From HGM04593 sp045634365 (GTDB taxonomy: Bacteria > Bacteroidota > Bacteroidia > Bacteroidales > Bacteroidaceae): a DNA stretch of 64,000 nucleotides. Position 1 is the first letter of the stretch. Each line of letters begins with the position of its first letter. The position numbers and the translations under genes were made by a program. Shown here one piece after another: positions 15,667-25,389 of this stretch. The stretch is taken from NCBI GenBank assembly GCA_045634365.1, contig JAZRAC010000014.1, positions 1-64,000 of the forward strand, written 5' to 3'. Under the pieces are notes generated by a model. The model saw nothing but the letters and a program-made list of their open reading frames with translations. It was not told where the DNA came from and did not search any database.

Positions 15667-18600
15667 ATGCTCGACTTTGTACACCTTCACGTTCACTCCC
15701 AATACTCCATACTCGACGGACAAGCCTCGGTGGCCCGCATCGTCGACAAAGCTATGGCCGATGGAATGCGCGGCGTGGCAATAACCGACCACGGCAATAT
15801 GATGGCCATCAAGGAGTTCTTCAACTATGTGAACAAGAAGAACAAAGGCAAGAGCGACGAAGAAAAATTCAAGCCCATAATCGGTTGCGAGGTTTATGTT
15901 GCCGAGCGCAGGCTCTTTAACCGCGAGCTTAAAGAGGATATGCGCGGTCACCACCTTATTCTGCTTGCAAAGAACAAGCAAGGCTATCACAATCTTGTAA
16001 AAATAGTATCGAAAGCTTGGTCGGATGGTTATTACTACAACCCACGAACCGACAAGGCAGAGCTTGAAAAATATCACGAAGGAATAATCTGCTGTTCGGC
16101 CTGTCTGGGTGGTGAAATTCCCCAGCTGCTTATGAAGGGCGAGCGCGAAAAAGCCGAAGAGGTTGCCTTGTGGTACAAAAATCTCTTTGGCGAGGACTAC
16201 TATTTGGAGTTACAACTGCACAAAGCTACCGTGGAGCGTGCCAATCACGAAGTTTACCCCCTGCAAGTGGAGGTAAACAAGCAGCTCGAAGAGATTGCAA
16301 AAAAGTATGGCATAAAACTAATCTGCTCCAACGATGTACACTTTGTCGACGAGGAGAATGCCGAAGCACACGACCGCCTCATCTGCCTCTCCACAAGCAG
16401 AGACCTCGACGACCCCAAGCGCATGCTCTACTCCAAGCAAGAGTGGTTCAAGACAAAAGCCGAAATGTACGAAATGTTCTCCTATGTTCCCGAGGCACTC
16501 ACCAACACCGTTGAAATTTGCGACAAAGTAGAATACTACACCATCGACAGTGCGCCCATTATGCCCACCTTCGCAATCCCCGAAGAGTTCGGCACCGAGG
16601 AGAGCTACCGCCAAAAATTCACACACGAGGACCTCTTCAACGAATTTACTCGCGACGAGAAAGGGAACATTGTACTCTCACAGGAGGAGGCCGAAAAGAA
16701 AATCAAGAAACTCGGTGGATACGAAAAACTCTACCGCATAAAGCTCGAAGGCGACTATCTGCGTAAAATCACCTACGATGGTGCGAGAAAATGTTACCCC
16801 GAGCCATTCGAACAAGAACTAACCGACCGCATAGACTTTGAACTTCACATAATGAAGACGATGGGCTTCCCCGGTTACTTCCTCATTGTGCAGGATTTTA
16901 TACGCGCCGCCCGCGAGGAATTAGGAGTATCGGTGGGCCCGGGCCGTGGCTCGGCAGCCGGCAGCGTGGTAGCATACGCACTCGGGATTACCCGCGTCGA
17001 CCCCATAAAATACGACCTTCTGTTCGAGCGTTTCCTCAACCCCGACCGTATCTCACTGCCCGATATTGACGTTGACTTTGACGACGATGGTCGCGGCCGT
17101 GTGCTCAACTGGGTAACCGAAAAATACGGGCAAGAGAAAGTGGCCCACATTATCACCTACGGCACAATGGCCACAAAACTCGCAATAAAAGATGTTGCCC
17201 GTGTGCAGAAACTGCCGCTCGACGAGTCGAACCGCCTGTGCAAGGCAATTCCCGATCGTCTGCCCGACGGCAAGAAGATGAACCTTCCCAACGCCATTGC
17301 CGCCGTGCCCGAACTACGCGAGGCAGAAGCCTCGCCCAACCCCATACTGCGCGACACAATAAAATATGCAAAAATGCTCGAAGGCAACGTACGCAACACC
17401 GGCGTGCACGCCTGCGGAACAATCATCTGTCGCGACGACATTACCGACCACGTACCCATCAGCATAGCCGAGGATAAAGAGACCGGCGAAAAGATGCTTG
17501 TAACACAATACGAAGGCAGCGTAATCGAGGAGACAGGTCTTATAAAAATGGACTTCCTCGGCCTAAAAACCCTCTCCGTAATAAAAGAGGCCATCGAAAA
17601 TATACGCCAAAGCCTGAAAATAGATGTTGACATTGACACAATACCCATCGACGACCCGCTGACATATGAGCTTTACAGTAAGGGTTGCACCATTGGAACA
17701 TTCCAATTCGAGTCGCCGGGAATGCAAAAATATCTGCGCGAGCTCCAGCCCACCACTTTCGAGGACCTCATCGCAATGAACGCCCTCTACCGTCCGGGCC
17801 CGATGGACTATATCCCCGACTTTATACAACGCAAGCACGACCCCTCGTTGGTAAAATACGACATTCCCTGTATGGAAAAGTATCTCAAAGATACATACGG
17901 AATCACAGTTTATCAGGAGCAGGTGATGCTTCTCTCGCGCCTTCTTGCCGACTTTACACGCGGCGAGAGCGACACACTGCGCAAGGCAATGGGTAAAAAG
18001 ATGAAGGACAAGCTCGACGAATTGAAGCCCAAATTCATCAACGGAGGAAAAGCCAACGGACACCCAGAAAAGACACTCGAAAAAATCTGGGCCGACTGGG
18101 AAAAATTCGCCTCATACGCCTTCAATAAGTCGCACGCAACCTGTTACTCTTGGGTAGCCTACCAGACTGCCTACCTTAAAGCCCACTACCCCTCGCAGTA
18201 TATGGCCGGAGCACTCAGCCGCAACCTCGATAAAATAAACGAAATTACCAAGTTGATGCAAGAGTGCAAGAGTATGGGAATAAATGTATTAGGCCCCGAT
18301 GTAAACGAGTCGCGTCGCAAGTTCAGCGTTAACAAAAAAGGCGACATTCGCTTCGGATTGTGCGCCGTAAAAGGCGTAGGCGAAGGTGCCGTGCAAAGCA
18401 TCATAGATGAACGCGAGGCAAACGGCCCCTTCACAAGCATATTCGATTTTGTGGAGCGCGTAAACCTCACAGCCTGCAACCGCAAGAACCTCGAATGCCT
18501 TGCCCTCTCGGGAGCATTCGACGAACTCCCCGGAGGCATAAGCCGCGAGCAATACCTCGCCACAAACAGCAAAGGAGAGCAATTCCTCGAATCGATAGCA

Positions 18601-19362
18601 CGCTACGGCAACCTGTATCAAACAGATAAGACAACAGCACAGAACACCCTGTTCGGTGCCGAAGAGATGCCCGAAATACCAAAGCCCGAAGTACCCGAAT
18701 GCAACAGTTGGAGCTCTCTCGAAAAACTGAACAAAGAGAGAGAACTTGTGGGAATATACCTATCGGCCCACCCACTCGACGACTATGCACTCATCCTCAA
18801 CGAATTCTGCAATACAAAAGCTGTTGAGATAAGCGAAATTGAGAAACTTGCCGGCCGCAAAATAACTCTGGGCGGCGTTATTGCCGAAGCCCCACGCACG
18901 GGATTCACCAAGAAGGGCAGCCCCTACGGCATTGCCAAGATTGAAGACTTTTCGGGAAGTGCCGAAATATTCCTCTTTGGCGACGATTGGATAAAACGAC
19001 AGAACTATTTTATCCCCGGCAACTTCCTATATATAAAAGGAGGATGCACCCCGCGCCGATGGGACCCCACCAAATTCGATTTTACAATAGGCAGCATAGA
19101 ACTTATGCCCGAAATAAAAGACAAAATGGTGAAAAGCATAACCATAACCTTCGATGTAATGAGCCTCAACGAGGAGATATACGAATACATCACCGATTAT
19201 GCCGAAAAGCACCCGGGCCCCAGCAAACTGCAACTGAACATAAAGGACTACGAGCACGAATTTACGCTTGAACTTATATCAAAGACCCACGATATTACCG
19301 TTGAGTACGAATTCCTCGAATACCTTAAAACCCTTACAAACGTAGAATATAAACTAAACTAA
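15667..19362 (+). CDS. dnaE: DNA polymerase III alpha subunit
   Basis: Main replicative polymerase subunit. The 1231 residues start with a PHP domain (HLHVHSQYS with His6, His8 and His10; later ITDHGNM). The C-family polymerase palm follows, with the catalytic pair Asp466 and Asp468 in LPDIDVDFDDD. Then come the fingers and tandem helix-hairpin-helix segment, and an OB-fold domain near 990-1080 (KITLGGVIAEAPRTG, GSAEIFLFGDDW). Length is in the normal DnaE1 range. It starts after a 230-bp AT-rich region and is followed by a thioredoxin gene 23 bp downstream. Confidence 0.97.
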   Translation: MLDFVHLHVHSQYSILDGQASVARIVDKAMADGMRGVAITDHGNMMAIKEFFNYVNKKNKGKSDEEKFKPIIGCEVYVAERRLFNRELKEDMRGHHLILLAKNKQGYHNLVKIVSKAWSDGYYYNPRTDKAELEKYHEGIICCSACLGGEIPQLLMKGEREKAEEVALWYKNLFGEDYYLELQLHKATVERANHEVYPLQVEVNKQLEEIAKKYGIKLICSNDVHFVDEENAEAHDRLICLSTSRDLDDPKRMLYSKQEWFKTKAEMYEMFSYVPEALTNTVEICDKVEYYTIDSAPIMPTFAIPEEFGTEESYRQKFTHEDLFNEFTRDEKGNIVLSQEEAEKKIKKLGGYEKLYRIKLEGDYLRKITYDGARKCYPEPFEQELTDRIDFELHIMKTMGFPGYFLIVQDFIRAAREELGVSVGPGRGSAAGSVVAYALGITRVDPIKYDLLFERFLNPDRISLPDIDVDFDDDGRGRVLNWVTEKYGQEKVAHIITYGTMATKLAIKDVARVQKLPLDESNRLCKAIPDRLPDGKKMNLPNAIAAVPELREAEASPNPILRDTIKYAKMLEGNVRNTGVHACGTIICRDDITDHVPISIAEDKETGEKMLVTQYEGSVIEETGLIKMDFLGLKTLSVIKEAIENIRQSLKIDVDIDTIPIDDPLTYELYSKGCTIGTFQFESPGMQKYLRELQPTTFEDLIAMNALYRPGPMDYIPDFIQRKHDPSLVKYDIPCMEKYLKDTYGITVYQEQVMLLSRLLADFTRGESDTLRKAMGKKMKDKLDELKPKFINGGKANGHPEKTLEKIWADWEKFASYAFNKSHATCYSWVAYQTAYLKAHYPSQYMAGALSRNLDKINEITKLMQECKSMGINVLGPDVNESRRKFSVNKKGDIRFGLCAVKGVGEGAVQSIIDEREANGPFTSIFDFVERVNLTACNRKNLECLALSGAFDELPGGISREQYLATNSKGEQFLESIARYGNLYQTDKTTAQNTLFGAEEMPEIPKPEVPECNSWSSLEKLNKERELVGIYLSAHPLDDYALILNEFCNTKAVEISEIEKLAGRKITLGGVIAEAPRTGFTKKGSPYGIAKIEDFSGSAEIFLFGDDWIKRQNYFIPGNFLYIKGGCTPRRWDPTKFDFTIGSIELMPEIKDKMVKSITITFDVMSLNEEIYEYITDYAEKHPGPSKLQLNIKDYEHEFTLELISKTHDITVEYEFLEYLKTLTNVEYKLN

Positions 19363-19385
19363 TAACACTAAAAAACCTTACAACT

Positions 19386-19703
19386 ATGGCAATTACAGTA
19401 ACAGACGACAACTCAAAAGAGTTTATGGCAAGCAACCTCCCCATCGTGCTCGATTTTAGCGCATCGTGGTGCGGTCCCTGCAAGCAATTGGCCCCCATCA
19501 TCGAAGAATTGGCAACAGAATACGAAGGCCGCATCGCAGTGGGAAAATGCGACATTGAAGAAGCATTCGACCTCACAGCCGAATATGGCATACGCAACGT
19601 ACCCACCGTAATCTTCATTAAAGACGGGCAAGTAGTCGATAAATTCGTAGGCTCAAAATCGAAAGCCGATGTTCAAGCAAAGTTCGAAGCACTTTTAGGA
19701 TAA
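19386..19703 (+). CDS. trxA: Thioredoxin
   Basis: Cytoplasmic dithiol reductant of 105 residues with the canonical active site Trp28-Cys29-Gly30-Pro31-Cys32 and the cis-proline segment VPTVIFI. No signal peptide. Positioned 23 bp after dnaE and 6 bp before a small acidic protein gene on the same strand. Confidence 0.95.
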   Translation: MAITVTDDNSKEFMASNLPIVLDFSASWCGPCKQLAPIIEELATEYEGRIAVGKCDIEEAFDLTAEYGIRNVPTVIFIKDGQVVDKFVGSKSKADVQAKFEALLG

Positions 19704-19709
19704 ACCACT

Positions 19710-20024
19710 ATGCAGAACGACGAATTTAACCTCGAGGACCTCGACGACGAGAAGACCATCGCCTACATACGCGAGCACCTGCCACAGGAGTTAAAAGAGA
19801 AATTCAGCGACGATGAATTCTACTACTTCCTCGACACCATCTACGACTACTACGACAAGAGTGGCATACTCGATGGTAACGACGAATATGTAGACATCGA
19901 CATTGACGAAATAGCACGTTTCATTGCCAAAGAAGCAAAGAAAAACGGCATTGGCGAATTCGACCCCGAAGAGCTCTTCTTCATCGTCGAAGGTGAATTA
20001 TCCTACAACGGAATTATCGACTGA
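19710..20024 (+). CDS. Acidic conserved hypothetical protein
   Basis: 104 residues, strongly acidic (LEDLDDEKTIAYIREHLPQELKEKFSDDEFYYF near the N-terminus). It has no membrane segment or known motif. Similar small acidic proteins are found next to trx and dnaE genes in Bacteroidales; function unknown. The final codons lie inside the left arm of an inverted repeat that includes the stop codon. Confidence 0.75.
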   Translation: MQNDEFNLEDLDDEKTIAYIREHLPQELKEKFSDDEFYYFLDTIYDYYDKSGILDGNDEYVDIDIDEIARFIAKEAKKNGIGEFDPEELFFIVEGELSYNGIID

Positions 20025-20044
20025 TAATCCCGTTGTAGGATAAT
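19997..20044. terminator. 22-bp inverted repeat overlapping a stop codon
   Basis: Arms 19997-20018 and 20023-20044 pair at 21 of 22 positions around a 4-nt loop, core TCCTACAACGG. The TGA stop of the acidic-protein gene (20022-20024) straddles the loop and the right arm, so the left arm is coding sequence. Probable terminator of the dnaE-trxA transcript. Confidence 0.75.
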
Positions 20045-20400
20045 AGAGCCCTTTGCAGAGCCATTGGTCGCGGAACGCGGGTGGCGATTGCGAAGCAACT
20101 GCAAACGGGCTCAATTACAAACAAAAAGGACCATTGTTGAGCCGGAGGCCACACGAAGCATAGCTGAAAGTGGGGCGGGCGGCGATTGCGAAGCAACAAC
20201 AAGGGACTCAATTATCGCAAAGCAATACTAATAGAGCCTTTTGCAGAGCCAAAGGTCGCGTGGAGCACAGCGATAGTGGGGCCCACGCGGGTGGCGATTG
20301 CAAAGCAACAACAATGGACTCAATTTAAACAAACAAGAGTCTTTTGCATAGCCAATACTCGCGGGAAAAGCACTGCGACAGCGGTGCCGAGCAAATGATA
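20041..20400. repeat. GC-rich degenerate tandem repeat, about 3.5 units of roughly 100-112 bp
   Basis: Units begin with an AGAGCCNTTTGCAGAGCC-like block (20043, 20231, and degenerate copies near 20130 and 20337). They contain GGCGATTGCGAAGCAAC at 20083, 20181 and, with one change, 20293, and end in GACTCAATT-like sequence (20109, 20205, 20317). Spacing between the core motifs is 98 and 112 bp. Short open frames on both strands look like by-products of the repeat. No coding, tRNA or known riboswitch signature is recognised. It lies between convergent transcripts. Confidence 0.7.
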
Positions 20401-20406
20401 CAAAAT

Positions 20407-20445
20407 AAAAACTACCATCCACGAAAAACGTGAATGGTAGTTTTT
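20407..20445. terminator. Stem-loop terminator downstream of the nagB-like gene
   Basis: Arms 20407-20423 and 20429-20445 pair at 16 of 17 positions around a 5-nt A loop, core AACTACCAT. A-runs on one side and T-runs on the other make it usable in both directions. Confidence 0.75.
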
Positions 20446-20459
20446 ATAATCTAATAGGT

Positions 20460-22382
20460 TTACAGCAACTTCACAAACATTTCGATAGCCTGATACTCGG
20501 GCAGGCCAATCTTATCGAACAACTGCGCTGTACCCTGAGTACGCTCCTCGGCACGTTGCCAGAACTCACGCGCATCCTCGCCGGGGAAAGGAACAATATC
20601 CTTTTGCGAGAGGTGGCGGAAGATTGCGTGACGCTTGCGTATAAGCTCCTCGGGGCTCAAAGGCACAGCCATATCTGCAACAGCCAAGTCCCACTCCTGC
20701 CAAGCTCCACGATAGAGCCAGATGTGGCACTCTTTTGCCCAATCGTCGTCCTTCACCTCTTCCCAAGCACGCAACACCGCCTCTATGCACACGCGGTGAG
20801 TGCCGTGAGGGTCGGTAAGGTCGCCGGCAGCATAAATCTGATGGGGCTTAACCTCGCGCATCAGCTTCTTTACAATCTCAATATCATCGTCGCTCAACAA
20901 TCCTTTTTTAATACCGCCTGTCTCATAGAAAGGCAAATTAAGGAAGTGAGCATTTGTGCGGTCGTCAAGACCGATGGAACGACACGCTGCACGCGCCTCG
21001 GCACGACGAATGGCCCCTTTAAGGTTGAGAAGCGCACGCGGCTCGGGCTCTCCGGGTTTTTTATTGGCAATAATCTCGCGTACCTCCTCGAACTTATCGC
21101 CAAAGCCCATTTCGCGGGCAGTATCTATATTTTGCAATACAACATCGTCGTAAACAGCTACGTTACCCGAAGTTTGATAGGCAACGTGAACATTATGTCC
21201 CTGCTCAATGAGGCGGTTGAATGTTCCACCCATAGAAATTACATCATCGTCGGGGTGAGGCGAGAATATCAGCACACGCTTGGGGAAGGGACTCGAAGGC
21301 ACGGGGCGTGTAGAATCATCGGCATTCGGCTTTCCACCGGGCCAGCCTGAGATTATATGCTGAACATCGTTAAAGACACGAATATTTATCTTGTCGTATG
21401 TGTCGACACGCTCCAAAAGGTCGGACAAAGAGTTCTTTATATAATCCTGATGAGTGAGTTTAAGAATGGGCTTATCCACCACCTGACATAACCATATAAC
21501 AGCCTTGCGTATGAGTTTGGGAGTCCATTGTGTGGGAGGAGCGATGAGCCAAGGCTCTTTAACGCGGGTAAGTTCCTGCGCCGCAGCCTCGTCTATTATC
21601 ACCTGCACATTTCTGTGTCCTTGTAAATATGTTGCGGGGTAATTCTCGGTTGTTTCACCCTCGATAAGATTTTTTGCAATCTCTGTCTTATCCTCGCCCC
21701 ACATCATAAGCACAATTTTCTTTGCACTCATCACCGTATCCATTCCCATTGTTATTGCGGTCTTTGGAACCTCATTAGGGTCGGAGAAAAATTTATTTTG
21801 TGTGCGACGCGAATTATAGCTCAACTGCACCAGACGGGTTGTCGATTTTGAGTATGTACCAGGCTCATTGAAGCCTATCTGCCCAAGCTCACCCACTCCC
21901 ATAATCATTAAATCTACCTGTCCACGCACCATTGCCTCGTAACTCTTGCAATAGTCGTTCACCTGCTCACGCGACACGGTACCATCGGGAAAATGTACAT
22001 TTTTGGGAGCAATATCCACATATTTAAGAAAATCCTCATACACGCGGTGATTGCGGCTCTGCGAATTTTCGGGGCTCATAGGATAGAATTCGTCGAGGCT
22101 GTAAACCTTCACATTCTTGAAACTTACCTCACCATTCTTATATCTTTTCACAAGTTCCGCATAAAGGCCGAGCGGGGTGCGGCCGGTAGAGAGGCCAAGC
22201 ACAAACAGGCCATCCACCTTGTGGTTGTTTATCGCTTTTACCACAATGTCTGCGGCACGCTTCGCACCCTCGGCTGCTGTGGGGGTAATAAGCGTGGGTA
22301 CCTTCTCGAATTTACAGATACTCTCCAATGAGGCCGTAACAGGCAACTCACCAATTTTAGGAAGTACAAATTTTGAATCCAT
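20460..22382 (-). CDS. nagB: Glucosamine-6-phosphate deaminase fused to a PIG-L/LmbE-type deacetylase domain
   Basis: 640 residues. The N-terminal half (to about 270) is NagB-like: GLSTGRTPLGLYAEL, SLDEFYP, IMGVGELGQIGFNEPG. NagB converts glucosamine-6-phosphate to fructose-6-phosphate and ammonia. The C-terminal half, from about 368, is a PIG-L/LmbE domain with the zinc motif HPDDD near 375 and a later DPHGTHR. Such enzymes de-N-acetylate amino sugars. The fusion is known in Bacteroidota. Together the domains could process acetylated amino sugars, but that coupling is inference. It heads towards a terminator and is followed upstream by the sulfatase maturase gene. Confidence 0.88.
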   Translation of the reverse strand: MDSKFVLPKIGELPVTASLESICKFEKVPTLITPTAAEGAKRAADIVVKAINNHKVDGLFVLGLSTGRTPLGLYAELVKRYKNGEVSFKNVKVYSLDEFYPMSPENSQSRNHRVYEDFLKYVDIAPKNVHFPDGTVSREQVNDYCKSYEAMVRGQVDLMIMGVGELGQIGFNEPGTYSKSTTRLVQLSYNSRRTQNKFFSDPNEVPKTAITMGMDTVMSAKKIVLMMWGEDKTEIAKNLIEGETTENYPATYLQGHRNVQVIIDEAAAQELTRVKEPWLIAPPTQWTPKLIRKAVIWLCQVVDKPILKLTHQDYIKNSLSDLLERVDTYDKINIRVFNDVQHIISGWPGGKPNADDSTRPVPSSPFPKRVLIFSPHPDDDVISMGGTFNRLIEQGHNVHVAYQTSGNVAVYDDVVLQNIDTAREMGFGDKFEEVREIIANKKPGEPEPRALLNLKGAIRRAEARAACRSIGLDDRTNAHFLNLPFYETGGIKKGLLSDDDIEIVKKLMREVKPHQIYAAGDLTDPHGTHRVCIEAVLRAWEEVKDDDWAKECHIWLYRGAWQEWDLAVADMAVPLSPEELIRKRHAIFRHLSQKDIVPFPGEDAREFWQRAEERTQGTAQLFDKIGLPEYQAIEMFVKLL

Positions 22383-22413
22383 ATTATTATAGTTAGTTTT
22401 ATGTTTATTTTTT

Positions 22414-23658
22414 TTATCTCTTCCAATCCATCACAAGCGAGGCTGGATCACCCTTCTCTATCAACGACTTCATATAGCGCATATAAGGGTCTGTGTGACG
22501 GAAGAACATCTTGTATCCCTCGCACAGCACATTCATATAAGGCTCACCATTCTTCGCATAGCCGAAACGATGCTTCGGACACTCGCCCTTGCACAAGAAA
22601 TAGTAGTTGCAACGCTTGCACTCCATAGGTAATGCTTCGCGTTTGTCGCGCCCGAAGGCCTGCTGTTCCTCGCTCTTGTACATTTCTGCAATATGCTTGT
22701 CGGCAATATTGCCCAAGCGATATTCGGGATATACAAAGTGGTCACACGAATAAACATCGCCATTATGTTCAACCACAAGACCATCGCCACACACATCGCA
22801 GAAGGCGCATAATGCCGGTGGAACACCGCACCAGTTGGCAAGCGTTACATCGAATAACTGCACAAAATAGTTGCCGACATCGCGCTTCACCCACTCATCG
22901 AACACATCGCACATAAATTTGCCGTAGCCCCTTGCGCTCACCGACCAAGGAGCCTCCACAGCATCCTCTTCGTCGGGTGAGACGATGAGCGGACGACGGC
23001 CCGGGCGCTCCTTCACATACTCCACCACCGGCAGGAACTGTATAAAGTGGCTCAATGTGCGCAGAAATTTATAAACCTCGGCACCACGCTCCTCGCTACA
23101 CTTGTTCACGGTGGAGAGGATGTTGAATTCCACTCCGCAACGGGTGAACATCTCCACAGTCTTCATCACACGCGAAAAGGTGGGGGCACCGCCGCAATCG
23201 CGTCTGAACGCATCGTGTATATCCTCGGGGCCATCGAGCGAAAGGCCGACGAGGAAGTTGTTGGTGGCAAAGAAGCGGCTCCACTCCTCGTTCACGAGAA
23301 TACCGTTTGTCTGCAAGGTATTTTCTATCACCTTGCCACCCGCATACTTCTGTTGCAGCTCCATCGCTTTCTCAAAGAAAGGAAGCCCGGCCATCAAAGG
23401 CTCGCCTCCGTGCCAACAGAAACTTATATTCTGCTGCGAAGCACCCTCTATATACTGCTTTATATATATTTCGAGCAACTCCTCGCTCATACGCGGCATT
23501 GCGTTGCCATATATATCAGCCTTGTCGCGATAGTAACAATAATTGCAATCGAGATTACACGCCGACCCTATCGGTTTTACCATTGTGCCGAAGGATGGAG
23601 CACGCCTCATCTTTGCAACATCGACGAGGTTCAGATTGTTCTTCTTGTTACTCTTCAT
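22414..23658 (-). CDS. Anaerobic sulfatase-maturating enzyme, radical SAM/SPASM
   Basis: Oxidises an active-site Ser or Cys of sulfatases to formylglycine without oxygen. The 414 residues carry the radical-SAM cluster Cys34-x3-Cys38-x2-Cys41 (GSACNLDCNYCYYRD). The C-terminal SPASM cysteines bind two auxiliary clusters, in CGVPPALCAFCDVCGDG and CKRCNYYFLCKGEC. The gene ends 9 bp before its neighbour's start region, and the sulfatase gene lies immediately upstream on the same strand, giving enzyme and substrate in one operon. Assignment is strong. Confidence 0.93.
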   Translation of the reverse strand: MKSNKKNNLNLVDVAKMRRAPSFGTMVKPIGSACNLDCNYCYYRDKADIYGNAMPRMSEELLEIYIKQYIEGASQQNISFCWHGGEPLMAGLPFFEKAMELQQKYAGGKVIENTLQTNGILVNEEWSRFFATNNFLVGLSLDGPEDIHDAFRRDCGGAPTFSRVMKTVEMFTRCGVEFNILSTVNKCSEERGAEVYKFLRTLSHFIQFLPVVEYVKERPGRRPLIVSPDEEDAVEAPWSVSARGYGKFMCDVFDEWVKRDVGNYFVQLFDVTLANWCGVPPALCAFCDVCGDGLVVEHNGDVYSCDHFVYPEYRLGNIADKHIAEMYKSEEQQAFGRDKREALPMECKRCNYYFLCKGECPKHRFGYAKNGEPYMNVLCEGYKMFFRHTDPYMRYMKSLIEKGDPASLVMDWKR

Positions 23659-23667
23659 TATGCTCTG

Positions 23668-25239
23668 TTATTTTTCTATATATTGCTCTTCGCCATACAA
23701 CACCTGCAATTCTCGCAACAAGCCTTTTAGGCTATCGGCAATCTCCTCGGTGCCCGCAGTGCCATATATATTTTGCAATTCATTCTTGTCATTTTCAAGG
23801 TCGAACAATTCCCACTCGCTGTAATCGTCGCCATAGAAATGTATGAGTTTATAACGCTCGGTGCGCACTCCATAGTGGGGACGCACTGCGTGCTCGTCGG
23901 GGAATTCATAATAATGATAATAGAGCGCCTTACGCTCGGGGTTCCACTCCTCGCCTTTGAGCAGAGGGAGCAACGACTCGCCGTGAATATCATCGGGAAT
24001 CTCCACGCCTGCAAGTTCAAGAATTGTGGGAGCATAGTCGATATTCTGCACAAGCTCGGTAACATCGCCTTTCACTCCACCGGGCAGACGCATAAGCAAG
24101 GGGGTGCGGAAGGACTCTTCGTACATAAAGCGTTTGTCGAACCAACCATGCTCACCCATATAAAATCCTTGGTCCGAAGTGTAGACAATGAGGGTATTAT
24201 CCATCAATCCGTTAGCTTCGAGATAATCGAGCACCCTGCCCACATTGCGGTCGACCGAGGTTATAACGCGCAAATAGTCGCGCATATACTGGCGGAATTT
24301 CCACTCGTCGAGAGCCTTGCCTTTGAGCCCTGCGGCCTTAAATTCGGCAATCACCTTGTCGTAGTGAGCATCCCACGCAGCCTTCTGCTCGGGGTTCATA
24401 TTCTTATACATTCTGCGGCCCCACTCTTCAAGATCGGGACGGCTGTGAACGGCACTGTCCTTGTCGGCCATTTTAAGGTCGTACACAATATCCATATCCT
24501 TTGATATTGACATTTTCTGCTCGGCAGCAGCTTTACGCCCATCGTAATTGTCGTAGAATGTTTCGGGCAGAGGGAATTCTGCATCGGCAAAGAGAGAGAG
24601 GTCGCAAGTGTCGGGCATCCAAGTGCGGTGCGGAGCCTTGTGGTGCAGCAACAGGCAGAAGGGCCTGCTCTTATCGCGTATAGAATCGAGCCACTCTATC
24701 GCAAGGTCGGTTGTTACGTTGGTGGCATATCCCTCGCGCACAATCTTCTCACCGTTGCGTATGAATGTGGGGTTATAATAATCGCCCTGCCCTATGAGAA
24801 TATCCCAATAGTTGAACCCTGTGGGGTCTGATGTAAGGTGCCATTTTCCAATAACGGCAGTCTCGTAGCCCTGCTTTTGCAACAGTTTAGGATAAGTTTG
24901 CTGGCCACCGTCGAATGAAGAACTGTTGTCGGTAAAACCATTGGCAAGGCTGTGCTTACCTGTGAGCATACAGGCACGAGAGGGCCCGCTGATGGAATTG
25001 GCCACGAAGCTGTTGGTGAAGCGCACGCCATCGGCAGCTATTCGGTCGATATTCGGAGTGTGTATATATGTGGAATCGTATGCACTCAATGTCTGGTAAG
25101 AGTGGTCGTCACACATTATGTAAAGAATGTTCATTGGCTTTTCGGCACTCTTTTCGCCACAAGAGACAAAGGGCATTGCCGCAATGCCGGCCATAGAAAG
25201 ACCAAGCATTTTTTTAGTTTTGTCAAGGATGCTGCTCAT
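23668..25239 (-). CDS. Serine-type sulfatase, lipoprotein
   Basis: Family S1 (arylsulfatase-like) enzyme of 523 residues. It has a lipoprotein signal ending in a lipobox-like FVSC with Cys27, the metal motif CDDHSYQT, and the activation motif Ser84-Gly-Pro-Ser-Arg followed by ACMLTGKH. The residue converted to formylglycine is therefore Ser, which anaerobic maturases accept. Further S1 motifs are GKWHL and YTSDQGFYMGEHGWFDKR. The adjacent maturase supports function. Neighbouring amino-sugar genes suggest a sulfated N-acetylhexosamine substrate, such as GlcNAc-6-sulfate of mucin or glycosaminoglycans, but this is inference. Confidence 0.9.
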   Translation of the reverse strand: MSSILDKTKKMLGLSMAGIAAMPFVSCGEKSAEKPMNILYIMCDDHSYQTLSAYDSTYIHTPNIDRIAADGVRFTNSFVANSISGPSRACMLTGKHSLANGFTDNSSSFDGGQQTYPKLLQKQGYETAVIGKWHLTSDPTGFNYWDILIGQGDYYNPTFIRNGEKIVREGYATNVTTDLAIEWLDSIRDKSRPFCLLLHHKAPHRTWMPDTCDLSLFADAEFPLPETFYDNYDGRKAAAEQKMSISKDMDIVYDLKMADKDSAVHSRPDLEEWGRRMYKNMNPEQKAAWDAHYDKVIAEFKAAGLKGKALDEWKFRQYMRDYLRVITSVDRNVGRVLDYLEANGLMDNTLIVYTSDQGFYMGEHGWFDKRFMYEESFRTPLLMRLPGGVKGDVTELVQNIDYAPTILELAGVEIPDDIHGESLLPLLKGEEWNPERKALYYHYYEFPDEHAVRPHYGVRTERYKLIHFYGDDYSEWELFDLENDKNELQNIYGTAGTEEIADSLKGLLRELQVLYGEEQYIEK

Positions 25240-25339
25240 AGTTTTTTTATCGTTTTTACAAATATAATTCCATTCTCATAAAAAATTAACTAATTCATTA
25301 AAATATTTATTTACTTTACGATTTTTTCGGAAAAAGAAA

Positions 25340-25367
25340 CAGGGAAAGGCCGCCCGACCTTCCCCTG
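25340..25367 (-). terminator. Rho-independent terminator of the ROK kinase gene
   Basis: Ten-bp stem (25340-25349 with 25358-25367, one wobble-type mismatch) around an 8-nt loop. On the minus strand it is followed by a T-rich run. It separates the ROK kinase transcript from the sulfatase operon. Confidence 0.75.
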
Positions 25368-25389
25368 CTATCGCATATTGTTTGAATAT

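Noticed and set aside
20014..20422. Two short minus-strand open frames (64 and 65 codons) in the tandem repeat
   Set aside because: They follow the repeat units, contain low-complexity Arg/Leu/Cys stretches and share no start signal; treated as by-products of the repeat.
20430..21350. Plus-strand open frame (306 codons) opposite the nagB-PIG-L gene
   Set aside because: Antisense to a clear enzyme, starts inside its terminator, and has no recognisable motif.
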